In this document: piece by piece, positions 23,101 through 35,445 of the stretch
Numbering within the stretch: the first letter of the stretch is position 1
Layout of the letters: each line of letters begins with the position of its first letter
Assembly: GCA_963995505.1 (NCBI GenBank)
Contig: OZ023187.1
Location: 14,037,176 to 14,101,175, forward strand
Direction: 5' to 3'
Source of the DNA: Hypericum androsaemum
Lineage: Eukaryota > Streptophyta > Magnoliopsida > Malpighiales > Hypericaceae
Length of the DNA stretch: 64,000 nucleotides
Made by a program: the position numbers and the translations under genes
The notes under the pieces: generated by a model
What the model saw: the letters and a program-made list of their open reading frames with translations, nothing else
Database searches by the model: none
Told to the model about the DNA's origin: nothing

Positions 23101-24258
23101 AGGAGAGAGAGAGAGTGGGAGGTGGTGGCGACGGTTCCGATTCATCTTCCTGGCCTTCGGGGAGGCTTGCCGTAAGAGGAGTCGCTCTATTGGGAACCTC
23201 CATGCTCCTCTCTCTCTCACTCTCATTTCTCTTTGGGGATTAACTCGTCGGGAATGGACATGAACCTTTACTTGTTTCCAGAATCGATAAAGATGGATTA
23301 ATTTTTAATTTTTTTGGTTTTTTTCTTTGCCGGAGAAGATGATCGGAGATCTTAGTTGGCCAGAATGAGGGTATTTTCATCATTTTAATGACAAAAACAA
23401 GAAAAAGAGTTGATGACATCAGCGAGAAACCCAAATGTATAATAAAATCAAACACGAGAGACTTTGACGTATATTTTTTAAAGACGGAGAACTTTTGAGT
23501 ATATTTAAACAAATACGAAGGATTTGAGAGTAATTTCTCCTTTGATTTTTTATAACTACAATTTTTATTAATAGTAATGCCAAAATACAAGAAATTATAC
23601 CTTTTATTTGTTTAAATTTGAGAGTGACATTTGATGATTCATAAAATCAGATATAGATAGGACCTTTGATATAATCTCATAATGTGTTAGTTACTTCTTA
23701 AACAATAGCTAATTATTTTTTAATAAATATATTATAAATTATTTATGTTGCTCAATAGCTATTTTTTCTAGTTAGTTTTTTCTTCCATTAATATTAGACA
23801 AAATATAAAGAATGTGCATAATAAGAAAGTATTTGGAATCTACATCATATTTTGTTTCCTAATGCTTTCGTTAACTCTTGTAGGATCAAGTATCGGGTAA
23901 TTGGTGGTTGATGCTTTTTTATGATAAGATTGGCTATTGGCCGAAAGAAATATTTACCCATTTGAATAGAGAAGCCATTGCTATTTCATTTGGTGGAGTA
24001 GCTTATGCACCTATTGGACAATCCAGCCCACGTATGGGGAGAGGAACATTTCCTTCTCATTACAAAGCAAATGCAGCAGTTTTTGAAACTATTCAAACTG
24101 TTGATAAGAATTACCATGCCGTTAATTTTGATTATTCAAAGTCGACATCGTTTGTTGATAGTAAAAAATGTTATAGCTTATTTCATTGGAAATACGATCG
24201 AATATATGGAGAGACCTTTAGTTATGGTGGTCCAGGCGGGAAAAATTGTGGTGTCTAG
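17147..24258 (+). CDS. N2: intact neprosin-family secreted protein with two transposon-loaded introns, 355 aa
   Basis: Exons are 17147-17227, 17979-18056, 18139-18309, 19328-19489, 21757-21810, 21917-22063 and 23884-24258, all phase 0 with GT-AG borders and no internal stop. The signal peptide starts MMGTYIMLVILFIS. The activation-peptide motif is ECIDIYKQPALQHPLLQNHK, followed by CSNGSVPI, GGLIWIQNG, NPKLYGDN, GCYNTLCPGFVQ and GNWWLMLFYDKIGYWPKEIF. Family: plant neprosin/DUF239. The usual IEAGW and EWGGEV motifs read ISIGW and ISFGGVA, so both presumed catalytic glutamates are Ser. The usual LKxLNKP segment between signal peptide and CIDIYK is absent. Introns 4 and 6 are enlarged by 1304-bp and 1220-bp TIR elements, with the splice sites untouched. 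N4 is the closest uninterrupted homologue. Confidence 0.85.
20213..20338 (+). pseudogene. Captured lysine-rich gene fragment, family unknown
   Basis: ATG at 20213 gives MGPTTKKPSGKKPSKDAEAL then QSELASFASSLGL before a shifted frame stops at 20338. In another frame the sequence stays open (TWAGEKPTPKLLPFRDGDH) to about 20466, consistent with a frameshift. The Lys/Pro-rich start followed by a helical segment looks like a real protein N-terminus, but I do not recognise the donor gene. It lies inside the TIR element. Confidence 0.45.
20460..20558 (-). pseudogene. Captured cold-shock-domain fragment (left arm)
   Basis: From ATG at 20558 the minus strand reads MPEARHSTGTMKWFSDQKGF followed by DIVV, ending at a stop at 20460. 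STGTMKWFSDQKGF is the signature start of a plant cold-shock domain, where GTVKWFN-x-x-KGFGFI is usual. The RNP-1 motif is degraded (KGFDIV) and the rest of the domain is missing. It is non-functional as a cold-shock protein. Confidence 0.65.
22321..23540. mobile_element. Pack-type TIR element in N2 intron 6 (bHLH capture)
   Basis: TIRs of about 110 bp: AGGGAGATTACTCTCAAGTC on the left and GGAGAAATTACTCTCAAATC inverted on the right. Both continue through TATACTCAAAA and GTGTTTGATTTTATTATAC. Perfect 9-bp TSDs TTTGATTTT lie at 22312-22320 and 23541-23549, which fits the Mutator superfamily. N4 has the empty site at about 46280. The interior is GC-rich with gene fragments and no transposase. Confidence 0.8.
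22839..22949 (+). pseudogene. Captured bHLH transcription-factor exon fragment
   Basis: ATG at 22839 reads MDDSISPEGASLLATSKNII then SERNRRKKL, the start of a plant bHLH basic region and helix 1. A 2-nt insertion after the KKL codons shifts frame. In the shifted frame NERLFALS follows, exactly the expected continuation NERLxALR. The sequence departs from bHLH where the donor gene would have its first intron. This is a broken captured exon, not a gene. GC-rich sequence to about 23260 is a further captured piece I cannot identify. Confidence 0.65.
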
Positions 24259-26059
24259 ATACTAATTTTTGTTAACATATGTCAATGATCTATCTAATAT
24301 CAATAAAACATTATGCTTACCTTCAAAAATAAATGATTCATACACATTGTAGAGAACCTTGTTTCTTATGAGAGGAACGAAACCCATTGAACTGAATTGC
24401 CATTTAGTTTAGGAAAAATCGTAATTTAATTCACCATGACTATGCAAGTACAACGCTTTGAGGTCATTTCGCGCTAGCTCTGCCATTCCCTTGGGCTATA
24501 TCTTGCATTCTTCCTCCCATTTGGCTCTTGCGTGGACTCAACCTCCTCCTTGCCTCTAATTGTGCTCGTTCTCTCTGAACTCCTCCTAAAAGCACAAAAG
24601 ACTCAATAAATGAGTCAATTCTAGGTAACAAGTCTAAAATGGACGAAAAGACACAAGATTAAGACTAAAAAGGACTCAAAATAACCCAAAATGGCCATAA
24701 AATGACCTAGTGAAATGAGTATTTTTGACACTTATCATACTCCCACAGTTAAATCTTTGCTTATCCTCAAGTAAAAACCAGGCATGGGTGACCAAAAATA
24801 ACTAAAAGTACATCAAGTAGGGGCTAGGCAAGACTAATTCAAAAGAAGACTCCCCCAAAATCTTCAACATCCCATTTAAACACCACCCCATAACCTAGTA
24901 GTTCACTCACCTAAGCGCGACGAATAAGGACATATAGACCTAGCCCCCTCGGCTGTTTAACCAACTCATCCGGCAAAGTAAACTACTCTGAAAGGTTGAA
25001 CACTCAAAGGTTAGGAAGTTAATTATGCTCATGTTTAAAGGTAGTCAACTGCCTATCACTCGCATATAAGACTGGGGTCTCAAAATGTCCTACGTCCAAC
25101 ATCGGAGGTGCCTAAAAATGTATGGGCATTATGATCAGGAGGTCTTTCTTCAATGGATTGCAATGGGAATTAAATAAGGGTAAGGATAAACACATTTGGG
25201 AGGTAGCTAAACCACCCAATCTAAAGAGCTAGATACAAAAATATTATTTAACTCTCAACTATTCTAAGCAACCTCACCTTATATTCTAATACACCCATTC
25301 TCAATTTATACCCTAAATCATAGTGACCAAATATCACAAAGTCTTGCCATTATTCAAATGCCTTATTGCACTTCCACACTTGGTCTTTTTGGGGTTTTTC
25401 ACAAAATTTCCCTTTTTTGTTAGTTTTCTTCATTTTTCACTTTTTTCTTTCCTTTTCTTTGACTCTTCTTCTTTATTCATACGTGGCACATCTATACACG
25501 ACAAAGATCTGGCTCTTTTGATGTTGGCCTTTACAATTTCTACCATTTTCCCCCATTGTTCATTGCCAAGCCAATACTACTAATTTTTGCCCATACAATT
25601 TTTCCCCAAAAGATTAGTCCTAATGCGCACTTGGATCAGATGGTGAACATGTAAGAGAATTGGGATATTGGCTAAAGATTGGCATTAAAATCTATCAATG
25701 AAAGGCTCTAGGCTCAAAGGGTATATGCAATAGTTCAAAAGGATTTTTAGGCTCTAAAACTCTAGACTCGTGTCACTCAAAAATGGCCCCCTTCATCCCA
25801 CTTGCACCCACAACACTCCAGGCAGTTCCTAGTACTAGTAGGATACTCCAATAACTTGAAGCTTATATGCACCTCTTTAATAAATAGAGACGGTCGTCTC
25901 CTCCTTTGACTCAAATCCTCATAACGTCACTCATCAGTTCTTCTAGATTAATCTACCTACCAGGATAACAAGCCTAAACAACCAAAGATTCAGTTCCTAT
26001 ACACCCCTATTTGTGGAACCTAGGCTTGATCCCTTCCAGATGTTTGGTTTTGCTCGGCT
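24259..26059. other. N2 3' flank, then a stretch without a recognised gene
   Basis: 24259-24480 matches the 3' flanks of N3 and N4 (AATAAAACATTATGC, ATTGCCATTTAG). From about 24480 to 26060 the DNA is unique within the window. It contains a block like ACTCCCACAGTTAAATCTTTG followed by CTTATCCTCAAGTAAAAACC, which resembles non-coding parts of plant Ty3-type LTR elements as I recall them. There are no LTR ends or coding domains. Confidence 0.3.
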
Positions 26060-26407
26060 AATGCATGTGGGATGGGTTAGTTTATAAGTATTAAAAATTC
26101 ACACTAATTTATAAGTGTTGAAAATTTACCAACCCATTGCCTAAAAGTTTTTGGTTGGATATGGAGATTTTAACATTGTATTAGAGCGGGTTGATCCTGT
26201 GCTCATTGTTGTACTCGCACGACTCTCATTTCTCGCAAAATTGTGAAGTCAAATCCCGTGTAATTTTTGAACCGATGGGTCTTGTTTGAGAGGGCGTGTT
26301 GAGAATACAACATCGCTTAGTACAATAATGATGGACTAATTTATAAGTGTTAAAAATTTACCAACCTATTGTCTTGAGCTTTTGGGTTAGATTAAGAGAT
26401 TTTAACA
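26060..26407. mobile_element. TRIM-like miniature LTR element 1
   Basis: A 111-bp terminal repeat, TGTTGAGAATACAACATCG to GAGATTTTAACA (26297-26407), is repeated in diverged form ending at GAGATTTTAACA (26175). After it comes TTGTATTAGAGC, a decayed copy of the initiator-Met tRNA primer site TGGTATCAGAGC. Only about 120 bp lie between the LTRs, and no coding region is present. The 5' LTR start is degraded. It is related to 53950-54287. Confidence 0.55.
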
Positions 26408-26424
26408 TTATCATCTCTGCAGAA

Positions 26425-26515
26425 TGTGAGAATGAATTCCTAAAAGTCCAAATAAATGTGTCGTGTACTTCTCGTAGGTTTGGATCGATAACAAATTTAT
26501 TTTTAATCCTTGTTG
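26425..26515 (+). repeat. Fragment of the RING-gene 3' flank
   Basis: GAATGAATTCCTAAAAGTCC, then GTGTACTTCTCGTAGGTTTG and ATCGATAACAAATTTAT, match 15520-15600 with a few differences. It abuts the TRIM-like element, so a RING-locus fragment was dispersed here. Confidence 0.5.
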
Positions 26516-28289
26516 AAGTGGATTGCCCTAGAGAATTAACTCTTTCCAAGCAAGAGTCTCTCAGAGAAATCTTTTTTCAGGAGGAAGTTCCACGACAACC
26601 CGAGATTCCGCAACCTCTCTTCTAACCTTCCTCTATGTCCTTAACCCAACATGAGGTGGAGATGCAAGTAACATCCACGCGTTATCGCGGAGATAGATGT
26701 GACATATTTGTGGAAAAAAATTACATCATCAGATGCAATATCATGTTTAGATTTTCTTTAAAATCAGTATCGTGCACTCTCTTATCAATATTTTAACCAT
26801 ATTAAATAATAATAATAATATGGCTATTCATAAAGTCACATCCGCTGAATTGGTGCTGATTAGGATCTCTCAATTTCTCGAAGCCTTCGTCCATCTCATT
26901 TTCATAAAAGTGTCGTCTATTGGCTTTTCCCAATTTAAATTAGTACCTGATACTCTAATGAATTTTCACTCTGGTATCCAACGGTTTTATCAGTACTAGT
27001 TGTTTACCGAGGTGATGAAATGGAAAAAAGGTAATTTTTGCCACCACAACAAATACCCCGGGACCTAGTAGTATTCTTTTTGATAAGTAGATATTTTTTG
27101 ACCATGTAGTATTCAATACTTTAGTAGCTCAAATTTTATCATAAAATATTTAGATGAATTAATATTGTTCATCAAGCTTAATGAAGGAATTCAAGTTTAA
27201 CTCATATGAATACATCAATGTTAAATTTGATAAGTTTGCTACAATGTGAGGTTTTGTCCTCTTCAAACCTGAATAATTATACATACGAGTATTCCGGGCA
27301 CTAAATAGTTTTGGAAAAAAAGGCAACCCTAACTTTAAAAACATGGAAAATACTTTTCTTTAAAATTATTATTCAACAAAACAAACGGAGCGTGTAAACA
27401 AAATCGTACTAAAATTTAATTCTTTTGGTACCAAAATGACGTTTTGATGGTTCTTGTTTCCGGGCACTAATTTCCATCTATAGCCTTGTGGGGTCCAGTT
27501 GACCCAAGAATTGAGAATTCTTACAATTAGATCTTTCTAATCAGTTATATACATTATTACCATTACCAAGTTGTAAAGGTGATACCTTTCTTTACAATTG
27601 TATGTTTTAAAGTATTCCAGCTCGGGTGTAGTACTTTAAAGTATTCCAACTCAGGTAAAGTGCTTATGTTTTGCCCTCTTTGGAGTCGTGCTCTAACGAT
27701 TATGACGACATTGCAATGCGATTATATTTTACAGTACTATGTGCAATTTTAAATTTACCACTTATTCTATCCTCTACCATGTTCGAGAATGGTTGTGTTG
27801 CTAACGACACCAAGACTATATGTAATCATGACCTTTTAGTTTATTTTAATTCAAATTTGTGAAGTGTCGAAGTTACACACCTAGTGTGGTTAGGCCCTTG
27901 TTTGTTTGTTCCTATGTTGTAAATTATTTTGATTAATAAAATTTCTACTTGTAAAAAAAAGATAGCTAGTTTAGAATTGAGTATTGTTAAATTTTTTTAG
28001 GAAATATCTTTTAATAATAATTTTTATATTTATAAGGTTTATTCTAAAATACCAATTTCACAAACTCTCATTGATAATCTTTAATTATGTGTAATTTTTA
28101 ATCAGACATGGATAAAAAAGAGTGAGAAAGAGTGGTCTTTGGCCGGCTTGACTTGAACCCCAGCTCAAACCTCGATCTATGGAGATTATCCATGTTGATA
28201 AAATACACGGGCCCCAGTAATACACAATACGGAGCAATTAATCTCCCGAGCGTCCTTGAGCACCAAATCCAGTCTGATCAACTCCCAAA
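26516..28289. other. Stretch without a recognised gene
   Basis: AT-rich. At 27640-27960 a block ends in GATTAATAAAATTTCTACTTG and an A8 run, which looks like the polyadenylated 3' tail of a LINE or retrocopy on the plus strand. Its upstream frames are closed and no TSD was found. Confidence 0.3.
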
Positions 28290-28509
28290 ATCATGACCTT
28301 TTAAACATTGGTGTTTTCCATCTTTGTTTACAAAACTGCTCCCTTGGGTGTGCTCGAGGGAGTGCTTGATTAACAGTCTGTGGGAGTTAATGCTTCGAGC
28401 TGTGTCCCGCAAAAAAAGCGAGAACAATTTGGGGAGGGATTTCAGAAATGCTATCATTCCCAGTCTTCACTTTACCAATGTCACCAACTTTCTACGTGAT
28501 GAAGAACTC

Positions 28510-29154
28510 TGAATGCATACCTAAGGGATGGAACTTTCGTTTGAATCTTGTCTTGACTTGCTTTCACTCTTTTCATGGCCTTTAGGTCCGTTAGTCTTGC
28601 TCCTTCCTCGGTTCCTGGCAACAAACACTTGGGCAATATTTGAGTTTGAAGTCATTGACTTTATCCTTGTTTCATCATTCAACATGTTATCTTTTTATTA
28701 TCCATAGACAATACATCATCAAGGGAAAAGTTACTTATAGTCATAAAAATGCCTCTCAATTGTTAGGTAATGACCCCAAAAGCAATAGTGCTTCCAACTC
28801 ATCGTCAATTTGTATACCCATTATGGCCGACTGATTAATCGTACTTTGCAAATTGTTGAGATGCTCAGTCACTTTAACACCTTCTCGAAGTTTTACATTC
28901 ACCAACTCCTTGACCAGAAAAGCTTTCTTCGCAACTGTCTTTTTCTCGAACAATGACTCCAATTTTGACCATAATTGAGGTACATTAGTTTCGTTGGACA
29001 CATGGTGAAACACACTATCATCTAACCATTCACGAATATATCTGATAGCTATACGAATGAACTTGTTCCAATTCGCAGCCGTAGTTGCTTCTAGTTTGGC
29101 CTTATCATCTTGAATCTGCTCATGAAAATCCTTGCAATATAAAATGTCCTCCAT
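28510..29154 (-). pseudogene. Ty1/Copia Gag fragment (left inner arm)
   Basis: The minus strand from 29154 reads MEDILYCKDFHEQIQDDKAK, then WNKFIRIAIRYIREWLDDSV, LWSKLESLFEKKTVAKKAFL and EHLNNLQSTINQSAIMGIQI. This is the UBN2-type Gag of plant Copia elements. It stays open to 28756; after a frame change the ISNFSLDDVLSMDN and RGRSK blocks follow to about 28510. A protease-like stretch (GKVKTGNDSISEIP) extends toward 28380. There is no reverse transcriptase or integrase. It lies directly behind the LTR at 29268-29747. Confidence 0.75.
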
Positions 29155-29267
29155 CCTTGACTTTCATGTCACCGAATTTGAGTTGTTGAGATGAATTATA
29201 ATACTCCTTGAACCTTCCATTCTTATGCCTTCGAAGATACTCAGTTAACCAAATGTTATTATACTAG

Positions 29268-29747
29268 TGTTAGGCAAATAAAAGAGATGGGCAATAGCTT
29301 GAACACAACCAAGATGGAAATGATAAGAATATCAACAAGTATGGAGAGAATGAAGAGACTGAAGGCATATGAAAGTAAGACTCAAAGAGACTAGATCCAA
29401 CACAACTAACAAGAAAGTAAAAGATAAAGCTAACAAGAAAGTGAAATGAACTAATTTGGGGTGAATTTAAGCTTTATTGAAGAACTAAGCCGTGGAAGAT
29501 TATGTGAGCTTGAGGAAGAAAAGCGCTGGATGATTGGGGAAGATGATAGTCGCTTTCTTATCCTATAAAACTCAACATTTTCTCCCACTCCACTTTCTGT
29601 TCATACTATTCAAAGCAAACAAAACGACGACATTTATTCTTTGCTTCAAATAGGGAAAAGATGAAAATGCACCCACGTCATCACACGTTTCTCACGTGAC
29701 TAGCTCTCTCTCTTTTCTCCCGCGTGGGGCTCCTTCGTGTTTCGACG
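29268..29747 (-). mobile_element. LTR of the Copia fragment (left inner arm)
   Basis: This is the counterpart of 47325-47811. On the minus strand it runs from a mutated CGTCGAAACACGAAGG start to GCCTAACA, followed by TAGTATAATAAC (a decayed primer site, CTGGTATAAT in the right arm) and then gag. It contains CACGCGGGAGAAAAGAGAGA and GTTTTATAGGATAAG. Confidence 0.6.
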
Positions 29748-30064
29748 GCTATAACGACTCTTTCCCTTCTTCTTCCTTCATTAGATTAGTGTGCATGTGA
29801 TGATCACCACCTCTTGATTTTGATACTCTCCAATAAGTTAGACTAGAAATATTGACCAGAACTAGCTTATCAACTAGAAACTCAAAGCGCAACACTTGCA
29901 CACTCATGGTGAACGAAATTATCATTTTTCTAAAATCAAATGGCAATCTAGTTCAATGGCAATATGACACAAAGTTCTCTGCGATCTATATGCCTCATTT
30001 ATTTTGAAGGTAAGCATAATATTTTATTGGTATGTGATAGATCATTGACAAAGAAAATGAACAT

Positions 30065-33000
30065 CTAGATGCTGCAATTTTTTCTGCCTCGACCACCATA
30101 AGTAAAGATCTCTTCATATATTCGTTGGTATTTCCAATGAATTAAACTATATCATTTTTTACTATCAACAAATGTTGTTGACTTTGAATAGTCAAAATTA
30201 ACTATATGGTAATTCTTATAAACTATTTGAATAGTATCAAAAATTGATGAACTTATATTGACACGAGAAGCAAATGTTCCTCTCTCTATGCGATCGCTAG
30301 ATTGTCCTATAAGTGCATAAGCTACTCCACCAAATGCAATAGCAATGACTTCTCTATTCAAATGGGTAAATATTTCTTTCAGCCAATAGCCAATCTTATT
30401 ATAATAAAGCATCAACCACCAATTACCCGATGCTTGATCCTACAAGAGTTAACAAAAATATTAGGAAATGAAATATGATGTAGATTCCAAATACGTTCTA
30501 CTTATGCACATTCTTTCTATTTCGTCTAATATAAATGAAAAATAATAATAATTAGCAAAAATTGTTGTACGAGCATCATAAATAATTACTAATATATTTA
30601 TCATAAAATAATTAATTTTAAGAAGTAACTAACACATTATGAGATTTTAGGAGAGCTCATAGCTATATTCAATTTTATAAATCATCAAATATCACTCTCA
30701 AATGTAAACAAATAGAAGGTATACTTTCTTGTATTGTGGGTTACTATTAATAAAAATTATAGTTATAAAAAATAAAAAACAAAGGTAAACTTGATCTAGT
30801 CTAATTTTAGTTCATTAGAGTATCTTTTAAATTCAACTATCATTTTTTTACAAAAGTTCGAGTAACCTCCTTATAGAACTCATATAAAATGATCTGAGAT
30901 TCTAATTTATTTGTGACCAAACACATGGTAAGAGTGCATAATAGTGATGATAGACAAAACCATATTTTTCTATGTTAATTCAATATATAAATTATTCTTG
31001 TAGATGTAATGTACCTGAACTACTGAGAATATGGATTCAAATAGTTATGTCAAACCAATAGGGGAAGGATCTCCAAAATCTTGGCCTAAATATATTTGTT
31101 GATTAATTTGTACAAATCTTGGACATAATGTGTTATAGCAACCATCTTTGTAACCATTTCCGTGCATAGACAAAGTTCCTTATACATAATGAGATATACA
31201 AAAATATAGTGTAGAATAGAAAAGTCTAGTTAAAGTAATTGATGCAAGGGAGTTATTGGTTACCGTCCAAGATCCTGTAATTCAACTTATGTTGTCACCG
31301 GTAGAGTTTTAGGTTTATCTAAAATATCGATATCAAATTTAAACTAATTTCAATTGTATATAATATAATTAATTTATTTTGATGATATTCTCAATTTAAA
31401 TTACGTACCACAGTATGACTTAGAAAAAACTACACAAAATTAAATTATTTTGAATTCTTAGGAGAATTTTTTGATGATATTCTCAATTTAAATTACGTAC
31501 CACAGTATGACTTAGAAAAAACTACACAAAATTAAATTATTTCAACATTATATATTTGCATACATTTGACTTATTTTGAGAGAATGATAATATATTGTTT
31601 GGTGGTCGTCCCTCTTGACAGCCCAACTTGTGGGTTAGTAAGAGATAGCTAGTAGGTTGGCATTGATTTGCTGGTTGGTGATCGTCCCTCCAGACTACCC
31701 GATTATTAGGCCAGCTGTTAGAATGTGCAATTATGGGAGATTAGATGATAGGGTTATTGCTTTTTCTTTTTACTTTGGTAATAAAATTTAGCAATTTATT
31801 AAAAAAAATCAATCAGTAAGCATTAATTATTGTATTTTTTTATTAGACTCTTTTGGTTTATGATAATATATTTGCTTCAAAATTAGGATCTATTCACACC
31901 TAGAATAATGTTACCCCTATATTTAAGCCCAAGAACTTCTAACTATGGTAAGATCTAATGTACTATGGCTTCTATTCATATGGAATACATTGACCTAATT
32001 AGAACATCTTGCACCTACGTGTGAATTTACCAAAAATAACTTATTTGACCACAATCATATTATGATTTTTGAAGTTTAAGGAGTAGTTTTTTCCAAAGAT
32101 TTGTTAATTTAACGCAAGTTAAGTTTAATTTAAAATAATTAGAATCTTCCTATTTATTTTAACCGCTACTAAATACTTAAAGTATTTTGCATATAAACGA
32201 ATTCTTGTGTTACATTAGTAAGATATTTTTTCGATAAGTAGATTTTTATTATAAATAAAGTGTGAAATAATTATAGATACATTCGTTTAAGAAAAAATCT
32301 ACCAAAGCACAAAGTCAAGATTACAGATACAATCAAACAAAAAGCCAATTACATATACAATAATAAGATATTACAACTATTTAGTATATATGAATATATA
32401 AAATCTCCCAAATAAATACAAGATTCTCAATATTATTGACATTCACCATCAATTCAAATTAATCCTCCAAAAAATTGATCAGGTTCTATCGATGGTTGTT
32501 CTATACTCATAGTTGCAATGCCTCCATGATATTCCGGATTAGGTCCAATATTCAATGTAGCAAACTATTTATTGTTTTTGTCACAAGATACAAACGCGTT
32601 AGGAGAAAAATATATATAACGCAAAAAATAACTAATCTTAATTAAGAAAATAAAATTTAACGCATGCTCTTGGTGAATGCAATTATTTTAATTCACGTGA
32701 GAAACTATCTCCTACTTCAATGTTGCGATCATATTACGGGTGTCGGAAGAGGTGCATTGAAGTTGTGTTATGTGGAGCTAACATTAAAATTCAATGATTA
32801 ATAAGGTGCCAAACAAATAACATGGAAGCATAAAGAACTAATAGATTCAAAATAGCAAAGTTTTATTGGAAGAATATGAGGCAATGTTTTACTAGTACAT
32901 GATAATTTTTATGATTTTCGTAGTATAAGCAATAGGAAAATTTAGACCAATTTTTTTCCAAGTAAAATTTAAGAGATAAAAATGAATTTTGTATGATTCA

Positions 33001-34816
33001 ATATAAATGTACAAAATATAAATTCTAATGGACGAATATATAAAATCATATATATATTGAGATATAATTAAATTTACCGATTATAAATTACTTATATTAA
33101 TATTAGTAATATTCAAGTGATCCAATAGATCTGATGATAACATGCCACCTAAAATTGGAAGTTACACATAAAATCATATTGATCAAAATTCACCACCTAT
33201 AAAAAGAACATACACATTAAACCTATTGAACACAACTCACAATATTTTAGTTTTTCCCTAACAACCTATGTGTATAAAAATCCAACATATCTACCACAAA
33301 ATGATAGCAATTAGAAATAGTAACAATACATGAAATATCTATTGATAAATAATTCTATTATTATGTAAATTAAAGAAGAAATAGTAACACCATATAACAT
33401 ATATGTTGAAAAATAATTTTATTGTTTTGCAATTTTTTCTAAAGTACTAATAAATAAAAAATGATATTGTAACACTTCTTTGATTTAAATTAAAATACTA
33501 ATTGAACTGAAAAATTATGACGATAATTGCTTGAGCGGATGAAAATATTTCAAAAAAAACTTGGATGGTTGTAGTAGTAAACTTACATATTGTCCAGGAT
33601 AATTCAATGTTAGTGGTTGTATTACTCCACCTTATCTTCATTGAATATGTACCGAACCATTTGGATAAATATTATCTTTAAAGAATCCAAGTGTTTCACC
33701 TTTATTGTATCTCAAAGCAGTTCTTGGGTCTCTTTCCATTTTGAAGCTTGGCTCCATCTTTACACATGTGTAATAGTTGTTCAGCAAAATAATATCACTA
33801 ATAAATATCTTGAGACCACGATACAAATAAGACAAATACATATATTTTATGATTTGGAAACAAAGGATGTTGTAAAGTCAGTTACTTATATATATCAATG
33901 CACTGAACAAATGAAAACTACAAATGTAAAATTAGTAAAATGAAACACGACTCTAAACATCCATATTAAAAGATAATATAAGTTTTCGAAAATGTCAGAT
34001 AATATAGTTACTCTAAACATGAAGCAAATAAGTTCTAATTTTTAATTGAAATAAAAAAAACATTTAGTAGTAAAAAATTTAAGACAACAGCGAATAAATA
34101 TGGGGTTGTATGACACACTAACAATGGCGGAAATAGGCAATGGCAAAGGAAGACTCGGTGAAGAATGTGAAATATCAATATTTTATGGTTATATTTCTTT
34201 TTTGACTTTCTTTTAACTTCGGTTAATTTATTCGCTTGTAACTGCTTTGTGCAAAAGGTTTATACAAAGTTGATAGTATATTATTAGAAATTTCTAAAGA
34301 TATATATGGATTGGATAAAAGTTGTAAGAATATGGTGAGATCTAGTTTTATTTAAGACTAATTGGACAGAATACAAGGAACATAAAGTAAATTTGTGAGT
34401 AACGATTTGGAGGTGATAGATAATAATAATAATAATAGGAGCTTATTTTTTTTCCCTACTTGTTATCCTATGACCCTTACAATAAAATCATTCAATCTTC
34501 CCTTATTCAACTCTCTAACCTCTATCAAATTATATAGTAATTTGAGAGTATCGATTTGAAAGTATAATAATTTATTTTATAAATAACTTCATCTTATTTC
34601 ATTTTAGTCAAATAAAATTAAAAAAAATATTTCACAACAAGGCAAACCAAGCATTTCAAGTTTGAAAATAAGAAGACAAAGAAAGAATAGAGTAACGAAA
34701 TTATGTCAAGAACTCTAAAGAGTACACATGAGTACCTTTGTTTTTGTTAATCCTTTCACGCCTTCGTAAGTCAAAGTAATACATAAGATGACTAACATAA
34801 CGTAGGTACCCATCAT
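30065..34816 (-). pseudogene. N3: neprosin-family pseudogene, seven exon positions recognisable
   Basis: Exon positions are 34816-34736, 33917-33840, 33757-33587, 32564-32447, 31318-31264, 31161-31015 and 30439-30065. Breaks seen directly: a stop in exon 2 (CAA to TAA, after CIDIYK); stops in exon 3 after SVHIQ; a 44-nt deletion and stop TGA in exon 4. Exon 5 has a 1-nt insertion. The exon 6 acceptor AG is changed to AC, with a TAA later in that exon. Exon 7 has a Cys codon changed to TGA in DSKKC. The signal-peptide exon is intact (MMGTYVMLVILC). It is the inverted partner of N4. With this many independent lesions it has not been under coding constraint for some time. Confidence 0.9.
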
Positions 34817-35445
34817 TTTCTATTGGGATGATAAAATTTAGACAAGACTTATTTATTTTATAGGGAGATTACAGTTGAAATTTAAAGGCGTTTTAATCCT
34901 TTACTTCTTAAGAAAGTTGACTCATTAATTTTTAGTCAAATTTCGTTACTAATTATATTGCCTTTCCTACTATTTAATGCAAATTGAAATATTACTCATT
35001 AATTTTTAGTCAAAGTCAATTAATTATTTTATGAGCTATTTTGGATTCTACATACCATTGAATACAAATTGAAATATTATGAGAATTCAATAAATCCATA
35101 AAGTTTTACGTGGACCCGAATTTTAAAAAACGTTATTAATAACAATGATCAGTGTAATGACATCAATATAAAATAAATTATGAATTTTAAATTTTACTTG
35201 CAAAAAATGGCGACAGTTCAATTAACTGAAAACGATAACGCACAATGGATTAAACGATAGCCGAAGAGACAACTAAAGTGCTCAATAAATATACAATAAC
35301 GTGAGGGTTGAGTAATTGTAGCCAAATTAAGGTTATAATTTGATGAGGCCAAAAAAACGTATATGCGTGCATTAAAAAAGAGAGTCAAAATCCAAGCTTA
35401 TATTAATGTTCCCATATCGCTGCGGCAAACTTGGAGAGATATATT
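34817..35445. other. Promoter side of N3
   Basis: The minus strand has CTATAAAATAAATAAGTC near 34860-34845 (TATA box). The flank matches the N4 flank 41885-42511 up to about 35445, where the inner arms end. Confidence 0.5.

Larger units (their letters stand above)
28290..35445. repeat. Inner inverted repeat, left arm
   Basis: Reverse-complement homology to 41885-49545 covers the Copia gag/LTR fragment, all N3/N4 exons and introns, the promoter, and more than 500 bp further upstream (GAGTCAAAATCCAAGCTTAT). Divergence is clearly greater than between the outer arms. Confidence 0.85.

Noticed and set aside
22946..23263. Overlapping Pro/Arg/Gly-rich frames in the GC-rich interior of the N2 intron 6 element
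   Set aside because: Several overlapping frames on both strands with low-complexity composition. At most one captured fragment of unknown source; no gene called.
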